From Myxococcus stipitatus (GTDB lineage Bacteria > Myxococcota > Myxococcia > Myxococcales > Myxococcaceae): a DNA stretch of 64,000 nucleotides. The stretch covers positions 2,418,001-2,482,000 of the forward strand of contig NZ_CP147913.1 of NCBI RefSeq assembly GCF_037414475.1, in the 5' to 3' direction. Below the pieces are notes generated by a model. That model was not told where the DNA came from, did no database searches, and saw only the letters and a list, made by a program, of their open reading frames with translations. The position numbers and the translations under genes are program-made. Within the stretch, counting starts at the first letter, position 1. The number at the start of each line of letters is the position of its first letter. This document shows, one piece after another, positions 26,378 through 35,554 of the stretch.

Positions 26378-29300
26378 CTATCCGCTTGCGTCTTCCGCTG
26401 CGTAGTCGCCGTTGCGCGCACGCCAGTCATGGGCGTGCGGGAAGTCCTCCGCCGAGACGAGGCGCGTGCGAGACAAGTCCAGCACCACGGCGCGGCGACG
26501 GTTCATCCGCCCGTCGAAGCAGACGCGCTCGTTCAGGGAGACGACGTAGCCGCCCTCGCGGTGGTTCTCCTGCAGCAGGCGTCGCAGCGCCTTCGTGTCC
26601 ACGACCTCGCCCTCGTAGTCGATGCGCTTGCAGTGGGCACGGAAGGCGTCATACGCAGTCTCCAGGTGCAGACAGAGTCGCTCGCCCTCGAAGGCGTAAT
26701 GCACCCGGTGCCGCAGCTCTCCCTGGACGGCCATGACGCCCAGCATCTCCAGGAAGACGTCGAGGGCATTCTTCACCCCGGCTTCCGTTTCGAGGATGTC
26801 CTCCAGCACGGCGTCGACGGCCTGGCAGGCCCCCAAGTCGGTGGGCAGCGGGTAGCCGCACTCCCGGGCGAACTCCTCGAAGAGGTGAATGCCCAGCAGC
26901 ATGGCCACCACGTTGTCGACGACGCGAGGAGGCACCTCGCGTCCTTCAAGGAGGACGTCCGCCACGGCCCGGGCCACCTGGAAGTCCTTGTCGAAGTCAC
27001 GCCCGAGGCAGAATTGAATGTAGCGAGGCGCGAACAGGGCCAGGTTGACGCCCTTCAGTTTGCGGAACGCCACCCGGCACTCGCGTCGCTTCAACGTCGC
27101 CTTCTCCGGGTTGACGGTGAGGAGGCGCTCAAGGAGAGCGGCCTCCGTGGGACGCGTCTCCCCGGCCACGCACAGCGGCGCGTGCAGGCGATAGCTCACC
27201 ACCGACAAGTCCGAGCGGCCCCGCTCCTCCGTCTCCCCGCGGTAGAGGCGCCGCATGTAGCGGTGCAGCATCTGCAGTCGGTGCAGCGGCATGTCGTAGG
27301 GCTTGTACTCGTCGGCCACCACCGGCACGGAGCGCGTGGCGGACAGCAGCTTCACGAGGGCGAACTCGGTCTCCGTCACGCTGTACGCGTCCGCGGCGGG
27401 CACGCCGAAGAGGGGCCAGAAGACGTCGGTGCACATGCTCGACTTGCCGCTACCTTGAGTCCCGTGGATGAAGAGGAGCGGGAAGGAGCCCACCTTCTCC
27501 ATGAGGCGCGGCTTCATCGGCGTTGAGAAGAACCACCCCAACATGGGCAGCACCACCTGCGGCGTGTTGAGCTGCGGCAGGGACTCGAAGACGGTGCGCG
27601 CGACGTCGTGGAAGGCGTCCTCGTCCGCGGCCTCGTAGCGGATGCGCGACTCCAGCGAGGTGCCATTCGGCAGGTACGCTACCGGCGACTGGGTGAGGAA
27701 GCCCTCCCGCCCAATGGTGCAGCCAGGCGCCACCCAGACGTGGTGCTCGCCCCGCTTGAAGTCTCCCAGCGTGGTGGTGCCCGGAAGGCGAGGCACCGGC
27801 CGGCGCGCTACCGCGCGCAAGAGTCCCTGCACGTTGTTGTCGCTGCCCGTCCACTGCGTGTGGACGGACGGCAGGTGGTTCAGCAGCTCCTTGCGCGAAA
27901 GGAAGGCACGGCGCGGCAGCCGCGCGCCCTCCAGGCAGGCCCCCTTGTCCGTGCGGACGTCCCCGAGGAATACCTCCCCCTCCTCGGTTTCCACGAGGGC
28001 TCGTGGGGTGAAGGTGAAGGAGGAGATGGCCTTCGCCTCCCCGCGCTGCGTCACCGTGTAGTAGCAGGACGCGTCCTCGTACACCTCGCCGTCAATGGTG
28101 TCGTCGCCGCTACTTCCCTTCTCTCCTCCCTTGGAGTCCGCGCCCTCACCCGCGGCCTGGGTGCGCACGGCTCGGGCCATGGACAGGCGCAGCTTCTGCG
28201 TGGCCTGGCCCGTGCGCACCGCCAACAGGCCCAGGTACTTCTCCTGCGCGGATGGCGGGCGGTGAGCAATGGCCTCCAGGATGGGCTTGAGGCGGTACTC
28301 CACGTCCTGGGCCGGCACCGCGGCCAACGCCTCCACGGCCTTCTCGATGTCGAAGACGACGTCGTACAGCTCGCAGCGCACGTCGGGCTCGCGGTTGACG
28401 CGGCAGTAGCCCATGCCCTGGAGGGAGTGGCAGGGCGGCGCCACGCCACCATCCTCGCGGGCGGTGGCCATCACCTTCTCGTAGGCCTTGGAGATGTACG
28501 CCTTGCCGTCTCGCCCCTTCAGCTTCCCGAGGCCACGCCGGTCGTACTCCAGGACGAGCTCGGTGATTTCGTCGAGGCCGAGTTGCTTGTGCGCGAAGAA
28601 GCGCACCATGTTGAAGATGGCGACGCTCCGGTCCTCCGCCCCCTGCTCCCACAAGCGCTGCACCGGGCCGCACATCTCCACCGGCTGCGCCCAGTCGTAC
28701 TCCCCCGCCTCCGTCCGGCGGGCCTTCACCGTCCCCTGCGGCGCCGAGGCGGCGGGCGCCAACGGCATCGCCACCTGGGCCGGATGCGCCTGGTTCACCA
28801 GCGGCTGCTGCACCGGCGTGCGGAGCAGGCGCTCCAAGAGCCGTGGGTCTTCAGCGCGCTCGAAACCCGCCAGTGCCCGAGCGACTCGGTGTGGACGCTC
28901 AGCAGTGCCTGTCCCCTTCCGGCTGACGGTGCCCACCACCTTGATGACCCGCGCCATGTCGTGGATGGAGTCCACGCGCACGCGCTCAGTCGCGAAACGG
29001 GCGCGGACCTCAGCCTCGAAGGCCTTCAGGCCCGCCTGCACACGCTCATGGCGCTCTCCCTCCAGCGACTGCGGCGGCAAGGCGAACCAGAGCTGCGCCC
29101 CGTTGCCGCTCATCATCAGCCGCGGGCGGACGAGCCCCTGCGTCTCACACCAGGCCCCGGCGGCTTCCGCCACCTGGAGCGTCAACGCGAGTTCGTCCTC
29201 GGTGCTGGCCGTGTCCTTGGGACGCACCGGGTCCAGGTCCACCACCGTGGACGTCGCCACCTCGATGTCCTTGTTGCCTGCCCCCGTCCGCAACGAGCGC

Positions 29301-29563
29301 AGGACGTTGGGGGCCAGCTCGAGCAGGCGCCGGGGGCGAGGCTGGATGCCCACGTACACGTTGCCGCCAGGGTTGGCCTCGACACACGCTTCGATGAAGG
29401 CCTCCTCGTCGTCGAAGAAGCCCAGGCCCACAACGCCCCCACCGCCCGGGCGGATAACGCGGACTTCACTCACCCCGTGCTGGGCATGCGCCAGCCACCT
29501 CCACGTGGCGCGGATGGCGTCGGGGTTGGGAGTGCTTGGAGTGGTGTCAGAAGGTGTCGTCAT
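26378..29563 (-). CDS. AEP-type primase-helicase
   Basis: 1061 residues. The N-terminal part has STVVDLDPVRPKD, SGNGAQLWFALP and DSIHDMARVIKVVGTVSRKG, which fit the three motifs of archaeo-eukaryotic primases found in phages and plasmids. A central segment reads as a PriCT-like zinc/helical region (CHSLQGMGYCRVNREPDVRC). The C-terminal half has Walker A IHGTQGSGKSS and Walker B-like VPVVADEYK, as in DUF927/SF3-like replicative helicases. It likely opens and primes the nearby origin-like region at 34.4 kb. Last gene of the leftward early operon. Confidence 0.8.
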   Translation of the reverse strand: MTTPSDTTPSTPNPDAIRATWRWLAHAQHGVSEVRVIRPGGGGVVGLGFFDDEEAFIEACVEANPGGNVYVGIQPRPRRLLELAPNVLRSLRTGAGNKDIEVATSTVVDLDPVRPKDTASTEDELALTLQVAEAAGAWCETQGLVRPRLMMSGNGAQLWFALPPQSLEGERHERVQAGLKAFEAEVRARFATERVRVDSIHDMARVIKVVGTVSRKGTGTAERPHRVARALAGFERAEDPRLLERLLRTPVQQPLVNQAHPAQVAMPLAPAASAPQGTVKARRTEAGEYDWAQPVEMCGPVQRLWEQGAEDRSVAIFNMVRFFAHKQLGLDEITELVLEYDRRGLGKLKGRDGKAYISKAYEKVMATAREDGGVAPPCHSLQGMGYCRVNREPDVRCELYDVVFDIEKAVEALAAVPAQDVEYRLKPILEAIAHRPPSAQEKYLGLLAVRTGQATQKLRLSMARAVRTQAAGEGADSKGGEKGSSGDDTIDGEVYEDASCYYTVTQRGEAKAISSFTFTPRALVETEEGEVFLGDVRTDKGACLEGARLPRRAFLSRKELLNHLPSVHTQWTGSDNNVQGLLRAVARRPVPRLPGTTTLGDFKRGEHHVWVAPGCTIGREGFLTQSPVAYLPNGTSLESRIRYEAADEDAFHDVARTVFESLPQLNTPQVVLPMLGWFFSTPMKPRLMEKVGSFPLLFIHGTQGSGKSSMCTDVFWPLFGVPAADAYSVTETEFALVKLLSATRSVPVVADEYKPYDMPLHRLQMLHRYMRRLYRGETEERGRSDLSVVSYRLHAPLCVAGETRPTEAALLERLLTVNPEKATLKRRECRVAFRKLKGVNLALFAPRYIQFCLGRDFDKDFQVARAVADVLLEGREVPPRVVDNVVAMLLGIHLFEEFARECGYPLPTDLGACQAVDAVLEDILETEAGVKNALDVFLEMLGVMAVQGELRHRVHYAFEGERLCLHLETAYDAFRAHCKRIDYEGEVVDTKALRRLLQENHREGGYVVSLNERVCFDGRMNRRRAVVLDLSRTRLVSAEDFPHAHDWRARNGDYAAEDASG

Positions 29564-29589
29564 CGAAGGTGCTCACTCCCTGCGGCGGT

Positions 29590-31098
29590 TCAGTGCGCGC
29601 TGGCGGCGGCGGACACCCCCAGCACCGTGGCGTACTGCTGGCGGCGCTCCGCGTGGTGGCGCCGGAGCAACGGCACCTGCCCGTCGACGAAGTCGATGAG
29701 GACAGCGCTCTTCTTCTCCGGGTGCGGGCGCATGAGACGTCCAAGGCGCTGGACGGTGCGTCCGCGCGCACGACCGGGGAACGCGAGGAAGACGCGGGAG
29801 AGGCGCGGCAAGTCCAGCCCCTCATCCGCCAGGCTGGTGGCCACAAGCACACGGACACGTCCGTCGCGAGCTTTGTCCAGGAGGGCCTTGCGCTCTTCAC
29901 GAGGCACCTCACTCGTCAACGCGGCGGCCGACAGGCCGGTGGCCGAGAGTCGCTTCGCCAGCAACTCGCAGTGGTCCACCCGGCCCGTGAGGACGAGGCA
30001 CAGGTGGCCCGCCCAGGCCTCGCGAGCCACGGCGCCGAGGACGAGGTCGTTGCGCTCCTTGTCCTCTGCCAGTGCCTCCAGCATGGGCGCGTAGTCCGCG
30101 GCACGTCCGTAGGGGAAGTCGAAGTCCGTCTCCACCGCGCGAACCTCGGGCACCACCAGCACTCCACGCGCGACGAGGTCCGCGTGCTTCACCACCGCCA
30201 GCGGCGGTCCCAGGTACAGGCGCAAGAGTGGGGTCAGCCCGTCCTCGCGCTCGGGCGTCGCCGTCAGGCCCAGGCGGTAGCGGGCAGGGCAGCGGTCCAC
30301 CAGGCGGTGAAAGGCGCTGGCGGCGATGTGGTGGGCCTCGTCGAGGACGAGCAGCCCGAAGCCGCGGAGGAAGGCGTCGAGATTCGCCTCATCCCACCGC
30401 GACAGGGACTGGACGACGGCCACGGTGACGGGTTGCACATCCTCTTCGCCTGCGCCCACGAGGCCCGCCTCCAGGCGCAGGCGCTCGCGCACGTGCTCAC
30501 GCCACTGCTCCGCGAGGTCCAGGGTGTGGACGAGGATGAGCGTCGGCGTGCGGAGGCGAGAGATGGCGCCGACGGCGAGGACACTCTTCCCTGCCCCGCA
30601 TGGGAGCACCGCCGTCCCCTGAGTGGCCTTCGCCAGGCGCTCCACGGCCTCCGCCTGGTAGTCGCGCAGGGGCACCTCCGGTAGCTTCGGCAGCCGCTTC
30701 GTCGGGAACACCCGCGCATCGTCGATGACCAGCGAGAGGCCCGCCTCCTCCGCGGACCGCCGCAGCAGGTGAATGGCCCCGCGCGGCAACACCAGCTCGC
30801 GCGCCACCTGGCGGAAGAAGGTCAGCGTCTGGGGTTCCGCCCCGGGGCGCTTGCGCAGCCGCACCAGCTTCAAGAAGGCGGGGTTGGGGAGGGAGAGTGC
30901 CCGGCAGAGTCCCTCCACCATCTTGGGCGGAACGTCGTGCGTCGCGAAACGCAGCCCGGCGTCCACGCGCACGCGCAGCGTCCGCAGGCCAGTGGCCGTG
31001 CCCGCGCTGCGCGCAGACGGCGCGGCACCCACGCGGGAGTCCTGGGCGCGAGAGACAACACGTCCCCCGTCCCCTCCTTCGGAGAAGTCTTCCAGCAT
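29590..31098 (-). CDS. SF2 DEAH-type helicase
   Basis: 502 residues. Motif I AVLPCGAGKSVLAVGA, Ia ILVHTLDLAEQW, II LLVLDEAHH, III GLTATPER, IV-VI VRVLVATSLADEGLDLP and VQRLGRLMRPH. Domain order is that of XPB/UvsW-like SF2 translocases of phages, which act in replication restart or recombination. An N-terminal extension of about 130 residues may be a DNA-recognition domain. It lies between the SSB-like and primase genes in one operon. Confidence 0.85.
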   Translation of the reverse strand: MLEDFSEGGDGGRVVSRAQDSRVGAAPSARSAGTATGLRTLRVRVDAGLRFATHDVPPKMVEGLCRALSLPNPAFLKLVRLRKRPGAEPQTLTFFRQVARELVLPRGAIHLLRRSAEEAGLSLVIDDARVFPTKRLPKLPEVPLRDYQAEAVERLAKATQGTAVLPCGAGKSVLAVGAISRLRTPTLILVHTLDLAEQWREHVRERLRLEAGLVGAGEEDVQPVTVAVVQSLSRWDEANLDAFLRGFGLLVLDEAHHIAASAFHRLVDRCPARYRLGLTATPEREDGLTPLLRLYLGPPLAVVKHADLVARGVLVVPEVRAVETDFDFPYGRAADYAPMLEALAEDKERNDLVLGAVAREAWAGHLCLVLTGRVDHCELLAKRLSATGLSAAALTSEVPREERKALLDKARDGRVRVLVATSLADEGLDLPRLSRVFLAFPGRARGRTVQRLGRLMRPHPEKKSAVLIDFVDGQVPLLRRHHAERRQQYATVLGVSAAASAH

Positions 31099-31185
31099 TC
31101 GTGTCTTCCTCAGTGAGGCGCGTCGGGGGCGCGCAGCAGGCCCCCTTCGCGCATGGCTACGGCAAACCGCTGCGGCGAAGTGGGC

Positions 31186-31920
31186 TCATGGCCCGAAGGG
31201 GTCCACGTCGGCGACGCTCTCCGCGGAGTACTCCATCACCAGGGAGTCGACGAAGGCGCGCGCCAGCTCTCCCTTCGACGCAGGGATGTCCCGGATGCGC
31301 TGGACGCCGAACCTCTCGAGGAAGCGGTCCACCGCCTCGCGCGGCAGCGCCTTCAGCGCGGTGGCCATGGACTGCGCGAGCCGCACGTCGATGGGCTCGT
31401 TCGACTTCGTGTTGGCCGCGCCCGTGGGCGACGTGCCACTCGCTGCAGACGCGGCCTCGGCCGCATACAGCTTGGACAAGTCGTGCTGCTGCAAGGACTG
31501 GAAGGCCGCCACCTCCTCGGGAGTCAACTGCTTCTCCGGCAGGAGGGAGTACGTCGTCTTGGGGTCCTTCGCCGCGCCGTGGCGTTTGACTTCGAATGCC
31601 CAGGTCTCCAAGCCGTACTTCGCCCGTACCTGGAGCAGGTTGGTGAAGAAGGTGGAGGCCTGCTCCATCACCTTCACCTCGCGAGATGGATAGACGGCGA
31701 CGTTGAGGGCTACGCGGAGCGAAGACTTGTGTCCCTGCGCCTTCAGTTTCTCGTCGTAGGGGATGAACTTGTTGTCGGCGAAAACAACCTCGCGCGGGAA
31801 CGGCTCCCCAAGGAAGACGACGACGGCGGTGTCTCCGTCGTTCGCCAGCTTCAACCAGCTGCCGCCTGCCTGTTCGTGCTGCTTGGCCATCGCGGCCGCC
31901 TGCTCCCACATGTTGGCCAT
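31186..31920 (-). CDS. Putative single-stranded DNA-binding protein
   Basis: 244 residues. A beta-rich N-terminal domain (WLKLANDGDTAVVVFLGEP, REVVFADNKFIPYDEK, FEVKRHG) reads as an OB fold like gp32 or gp2.5 type phage proteins. The C terminus is acidic and ends DVDPFGP, comparable to the DDIPF tip by which SSBs recruit helicases and polymerases. Position beside helicase and primase genes supports the call. No direct sequence signature proves it. Confidence 0.55.
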   Translation of the reverse strand: MANMWEQAAAMAKQHEQAGGSWLKLANDGDTAVVVFLGEPFPREVVFADNKFIPYDEKLKAQGHKSSLRVALNVAVYPSREVKVMEQASTFFTNLLQVRAKYGLETWAFEVKRHGAAKDPKTTYSLLPEKQLTPEEVAAFQSLQQHDLSKLYAAEAASAASGTSPTGAANTKSNEPIDVRLAQSMATALKALPREAVDRFLERFGVQRIRDIPASKGELARAFVDSLVMEYSAESVADVDPFGP

Positions 31921-31925
31921 GGTGT

Positions 31926-32270
31926 TCAGCCCTCTTTCTGGCAGTGCGTGGTGGTGGAGGCAGGACGCTCACGCCGGTACACCGCGAACAACTCGGTGCC
32001 GTCATCCGTGCTGCCCGCCGGCTCGACGTTGAAGTCCGCAGCGCTGTCGATGACGTGCTCGAGTTCCCAGCGGCGGAAGAGGCCCGGAATGCGGACGTAG
32101 TCATTGGCCTGGGCCCCGGCACACTCGCCGCAGGGGCATGGACTACGGCCCCCTGCATCCGCCCCCGAGTCGCCCCGCCCCACCACCCGGAGGTGATGCC
32201 CGTCGATGCGCGCGAAGAAGCGCACGTATGTCTCACCGTGCTCGAAGTTGTTTCGCGTGGCTGTCTTCAT
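31926..32270 (-). CDS. Unknown small early protein
   Basis: 114 residues; GGAAGGACTGA precedes the ATG. It contains CPCGEC and a beta-rich start (ETYVRFFARIDGHHLRVVGRG). The Cys pattern could bind a metal. First gene of the leftward replication operon proper; a copy of the TGTCCCC...GCCTTTG-type motif lies about 110 bases upstream on the same strand. Confidence 0.6.
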   Translation of the reverse strand: MKTATRNNFEHGETYVRFFARIDGHHLRVVGRGDSGADAGGRSPCPCGECAGAQANDYVRIPGLFRRWELEHVIDSAADFNVEPAGSTDDGTELFAVYRRERPASTTTHCQKEG

Positions 32271-32378
32271 TCAGTCCTTCCAGGTTGCAGGCAATGCAGT
32301 GGCGTTGCTGTCCGCCGGGACGGACAGGGTGTCTCGAAGCAGGATTGGATTGGGGCGCGAGGCGGCCCCGTCACTCCC

Positions 32379-32409
32379 TCAAAGCCAGGCGGCGCGCGGA
32401 GGGGACATA
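32379..32409 (-). promoter_or_regulatory. Bipartite phage motif, minus-strand copy
   Basis: Read leftward: TATGTCCCC, 14 bases, GGCTTTGA. Compare GATGTCCCCGA and GCCTTTGT in the other copies. It lies about 110 bases before the gene starting at 32270. This is the weakest match but has the right orientation. Confidence 0.4.
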
Positions 32410-32425
32410 CGATTCGCGCATTCCC

Positions 32426-33274
32426 TCATCCGCCCCCTCCTGGTGCCCTCTCGGTTGTTTCAAAATCCACAAACTCTAAAAAGCACCCCCAGCCGCCGAT
32501 TTGGGACAAGAAATCTTTTTCGGGGATTTTTTTCTTCATTTTCCGCAGGCGAACCAGGGCCCGCTGGACGCGCTTACGCGCCGCCGCAGGTGCAAGCCCA
32601 AAGCTCGCGCCGGCCACGGCGTAGTCCTCTTCGCGCAGAAGGACGGACACCACCAAGTCGGTGTCCTCGCCCATCAATGGGAGGAGCAGCACCCGCAGCT
32701 CTTCCACCTCCGTGTCGAAGGAGCGGGCTCGAGATAAGGCGGAGACGGGCCACGGCCCCGACGGCGCCCCGCCGTCTGCTTCCGTCAACCTCCCAAGGCG
32801 CACGCGTTGGCGTTGCGCCTCGAGCTCCTTGTGCCAGTCCTTGAGAACGTCGCGCTCCGTACCACGCACGAGTGTCGCGGCCACGCGCTGGACGCCGGAC
32901 AATTCGACGCGCGCCACCAGGCCCATGAAGGACGCGGCAATCGAGGACACCACCTCCACGGGTGCGCTCTCCATTCGCCTCAGACATCGGCGGTACACGC
33001 TGTCCAACCCTGGCCAGAGGCCCAGCCACAACAACGCCACAAAGGCGTTAGTCGCGGCGCCCATCTGCACCAGCATGACGAGGCCCGCGAGTAAGCCATC
33101 CTTGAGGTGAGACTCGCCTTCGCGCGCAGTGAGGAATGCAACGAGGTCCTCCGGCTGCTCGAAGTCGGAGAGTGCCTCCCAGTTTCGCCGCAAGACGCGA
33201 TAGGCACGCCGCGTCTCGGCCGCCCGCAGGGCCATGCCAAGCTCTCGATTGAGCGCACTCCAGTTACGACTCAC
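32426..33274 (-). CDS. Sigma-70-like regulator (region-4 HTH), leftward
   Basis: 282 residues from a GTG at 33274; an ATG at 33235 is an alternative. The C-terminal part (SVLLREEDYAVAGASFGLA, AAARKRVQRALVRLRKM) has the shape of sigma region 4 with its -35-binding HTH; the middle (VYRRCLRRMESAPVEVVSSI) resembles region 2. No strong family match is visible. The end of the gene, coding KKKIPEKDFLSQIGGWG, is repeated inverted at 34700-34769. Together with a second sigma-like gene at 37717 it may direct phage promoters. Confidence 0.55.
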   Translation of the reverse strand: MSRNWSALNRELGMALRAAETRRAYRVLRRNWEALSDFEQPEDLVAFLTAREGESHLKDGLLAGLVMLVQMGAATNAFVALLWLGLWPGLDSVYRRCLRRMESAPVEVVSSIAASFMGLVARVELSGVQRVAATLVRGTERDVLKDWHKELEAQRQRVRLGRLTEADGGAPSGPWPVSALSRARSFDTEVEELRVLLLPLMGEDTDLVVSVLLREEDYAVAGASFGLAPAAARKRVQRALVRLRKMKKKIPEKDFLSQIGGWGCFLEFVDFETTERAPGGGG

Positions 33275-34369
33275 TATACATGCCGCCCCGGTCCTGCGCT
33301 CGGCGCGCGGGAAGTGCCGGGTGAAAGGGGAGACCAGGCCGAGCCCCGTTGAGGGAATGATGCCAGCGCCTCCGAGGCAGCCCCGTCTTCTGAGGGCACC
33401 TCGTGGCAGCGACACGTCTGTCGAAGGAAGGGGCAAACGCTCCACGCGCCCCAAGCCCCTCGCTATGGTGTCGGGTCTATCCCAATCCGACGGACTGCAC
33501 GGCAATGAGCGCGCGGAGTGCCCAGGTGAGCCGGGGCGCAGCCCTCACGGAGCAGCTCTCTCCGGATGGCACACCAGCTCCTGGGCACCACCAGGACTGA
33601 GCCAATCACAACAAACCAGCACATGACGATGAACCAGCAATTCACGCAGCCCCCGCACGACCTAGAACAACACCGGGCTGAAACGCTCACCCGCAATACG
33701 CACGGCACTATGGAACCGGGGCGTGACCAGGGCGCGACGAAACAGAGAAAAAAATACACACCCAGCACTCCACGCCGAAATCCCTTCCACTCTTCGTGAC
33801 GACTCTTGTTATTCGCGTCTGGAACCCACCAGATTCCCAACACCCAGACAGCCATGCATTCATTGCGAACATCGCAATGCTCTCTCTTCCCAACGAGAAC
33901 TTCCGGGGTGGCTGATTTGGCGTGGGGACATGGCCGCGTGGCTTGCGACTTTCATGCCCGTACATCGCCACCTGGCGTTGGAGGTCGCCCGGAGGCACGA
34001 GCCACTCACGCACTCCAGCCCTGGCTTCGCGCGGACCCGAGCCTGTCCACGGGCTCGGACATTCGCAATGTGAAACATCCTTGTCTCTCTGTGTCACCGC
34101 CGCCCTCGGTTGGCTCAAACCTGCCCTCAGCCCAGTCCTGCGCATCTCAGAAAACCGGGAAGTGACGGCCCTGGCAGGGCGCAGATGACGCGGAAGGTGT
34201 CAGCCTCCGCCCAGGGGCCGCGCCCGCTCCTCTTCGCGCGACTGGGGCCGTTCTTGGCCGTTCTGCGGCCATTCACAGGCCAGGGCTGGGGCCCTACTTG
34301 TGCAGCTCCGTGCCCATCCGCTTTGCACGCATTCACAAACAGCCACTCTCATTTCACATCACGAGTGGG

Positions 34370-34638
34370 TGTGGACAGCGTGGACAGGTGTGGACAGCAC
34401 TCTGTCCACACTTATCTCCATGATTTTCCTAACGAAAACCTCACTGTGGACAGTGTGGACAGCTTTTATGGGGAGAGACACGCATGCGCGTGCGCGCACT
34501 TGCACATGACGCATGCGCATGACGTAGGGGTACCCTTCAAAAGCTGTCCACACTGTCCACACCCACTTATCCCCTCGCAATCACTCGCGAAAACTGTGGA
34601 CAGAGACCTGTCCACAAGCTGTCCCGGAGCTGTCCACA
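34370..34638. repeat. Iteron-like array of TGTGGACAG
   Basis: Exact copies of TGTGGACAG at 34370, 34389, 34445, 34454 and 34595, and of the complement CTGTCCACA at 34402, 34544, 34553, 34608 and 34630; near copies at 34379 and 34619. Bases 34445-34467 and 34539-34561 form a perfect 23-bp inverted repeat made of two tandem copies plus CTTTT. The repeats share TGTGGA with DnaA boxes but have a fixed GACAG end, so a phage initiator is as likely as DnaA. Confidence 0.7.
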
Positions 34639-34645
34639 GGCGAGG

Positions 34646-34678
34646 GATGTCCCCGATTTGGCGCCGGATGCCTTTGTG
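34646..34678 (+). promoter_or_regulatory. Bipartite phage motif, copy upstream of rightward early operon
   Basis: GATGTCCCCGATTT, ten bases, GCCTTTGT. It lies 135 bases before the gene at 34812 and directly after the repeat array. Same spacing as the copies at 50737 and 55223. Confidence 0.55.
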
Positions 34679-34811
34679 CTTCTTTCCCTCGGCGCTTCGC
34701 TCGCCGGGGAAAATCCAAAATAAAATCGGGCGAAATGATTTCTTGTCCCAAATCGAAGGGATGGGGTGAGTTTAGGATGTATCGGCAAACACGCGCCGCC
34801 GACATCCGCGC

Positions 34812-35417
34812 ATGGCCCTTACACACCTGCTCCAGCCCACTCCCGCCCCACAACGCCCGCCTGGCGTGACGTGCGAAGCCTATGTCCGCGGCAACGGCAA
34901 GCACTGCCTGCACTACCGGCCTGGCGGCGGCTGCACCCTACCCGGCGTTGGCGGCACCTGCACCGAGTGGCTGAAGGTGAATCGACAGGCCCGGCCTCAT
35001 CGTGATGTGGCCGCGCCGCATGTCCCCGTTCCTCCGGCGAAGTCCTCCTCGGCTGCTGTGGATCTCTTCGGCAATCCCCTGCCTGAGTCAGACTCGAAGA
35101 AGCCCGCCCCGGCCTCCATTCCCTCGCCACCAGCTCCGTCTCCCGATGTGAAGGCACCGGAAGCTGATGCCTCCCTCTCCGCCCTCCGCGGCCTCACCGA
35201 CGAGGACATCGCCAGCTTCAAGGCACTCGGCACCGAAGTCTGCTTCGCCTCCGAAGCCTACGGCCAGGTGTGGCTCGTCCCCGCTTACACAGGCCAGTCC
35301 CGAGAGGAGCTCACCCCCGAGCATGCCGCCACGCTGCTGCGCGTCCTGTCTGCCTTCCCCGGCTCACGCGTCATGTCCTTCGAGAAGCGGCCGGCCTCCA
35401 CGGAGGCCTCGCCATGA
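34812..35417 (+). CDS. Unknown early protein
   Basis: 201 residues. The N terminus has a Cys cluster (VTCEAYVRGNGKHCLHY, GGCTLPGVGGTCTEW) that may bind zinc, then a Pro/Ser-rich linker including AVDLFGNPLPES, then an alpha/beta domain (LTDEDIASFKALGTEVC, YGQVWLVPAYTGQSREEL). First gene of the rightward early operon. It ends by ATGA overlap with the next gene. Confidence 0.65.
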   Translation: MALTHLLQPTPAPQRPPGVTCEAYVRGNGKHCLHYRPGGGCTLPGVGGTCTEWLKVNRQARPHRDVAAPHVPVPPAKSSSAAVDLFGNPLPESDSKKPAPASIPSPPAPSPDVKAPEADASLSALRGLTDEDIASFKALGTEVCFASEAYGQVWLVPAYTGQSREELTPEHAATLLRVLSAFPGSRVMSFEKRPASTEASP

Positions 35418-35554
35418 GCACGCCCCCCACCTGTGAAACAAACACACGGGGCACCTCCGCCGCCCTAGCTCGACTTGATGTGTCTCTCGAAAAGAGCGTG
35501 ATGACTGTCTCGCAACGCGCCACCGCATCGGCCCCAAGGAGGCCCACGCCATGA
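35414..35554 (+). CDS. 46-residue coupled protein
   Basis: ATG at 35414 with ACGGAGG seven bases upstream. It overlaps the previous stop by ATGA and the next start by ATGA (35551). The double coupling and ribosome binding site argue that this is a true gene although only 46 residues long. Sequence is Thr/Arg-rich ([18 protein letters not shown]) with no known motif. Confidence 0.6.
   Translation: MSTPPTCETNTRGTSAALARLDVSLEKSVMTVSQRATASAPRRPTP

Larger units (their letters stand above)
33275..34811. other. Gene-free central region with origin-like structure
   Basis: About 1.5 kb between divergent early operons. The left half is of lower GC and shows no coding pattern. The right half (34370-34638) holds an array of 9-base repeats, a perfect 23-base inverted repeat and a central stretch with duplicated GCATGCGC. 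The arrangement, flanked by replication genes, suggests a phage replication origin or centromere-like site. Confidence 0.55.

Noticed and set aside
27608-30094. 828-codon open frame on the plus strand opposite the primase-helicase
   Set aside because: It is an antisense frame of a GC-rich gene: His/Arg/Leu-biased, no domain, and the minus strand carries clear primase and helicase motifs.
33708-34145. Minus-strand coding sequence in the central region
   Set aside because: No ribosome binding site, low-complexity product and no similarity to known domains; region fits an origin better.
34370-34638. CRISPR array
   Set aside because: Repeats are only nine bases, in both orientations and irregularly spaced; no cas gene apart from a RecB/Cas4-like nuclease that belongs to the phage operon.
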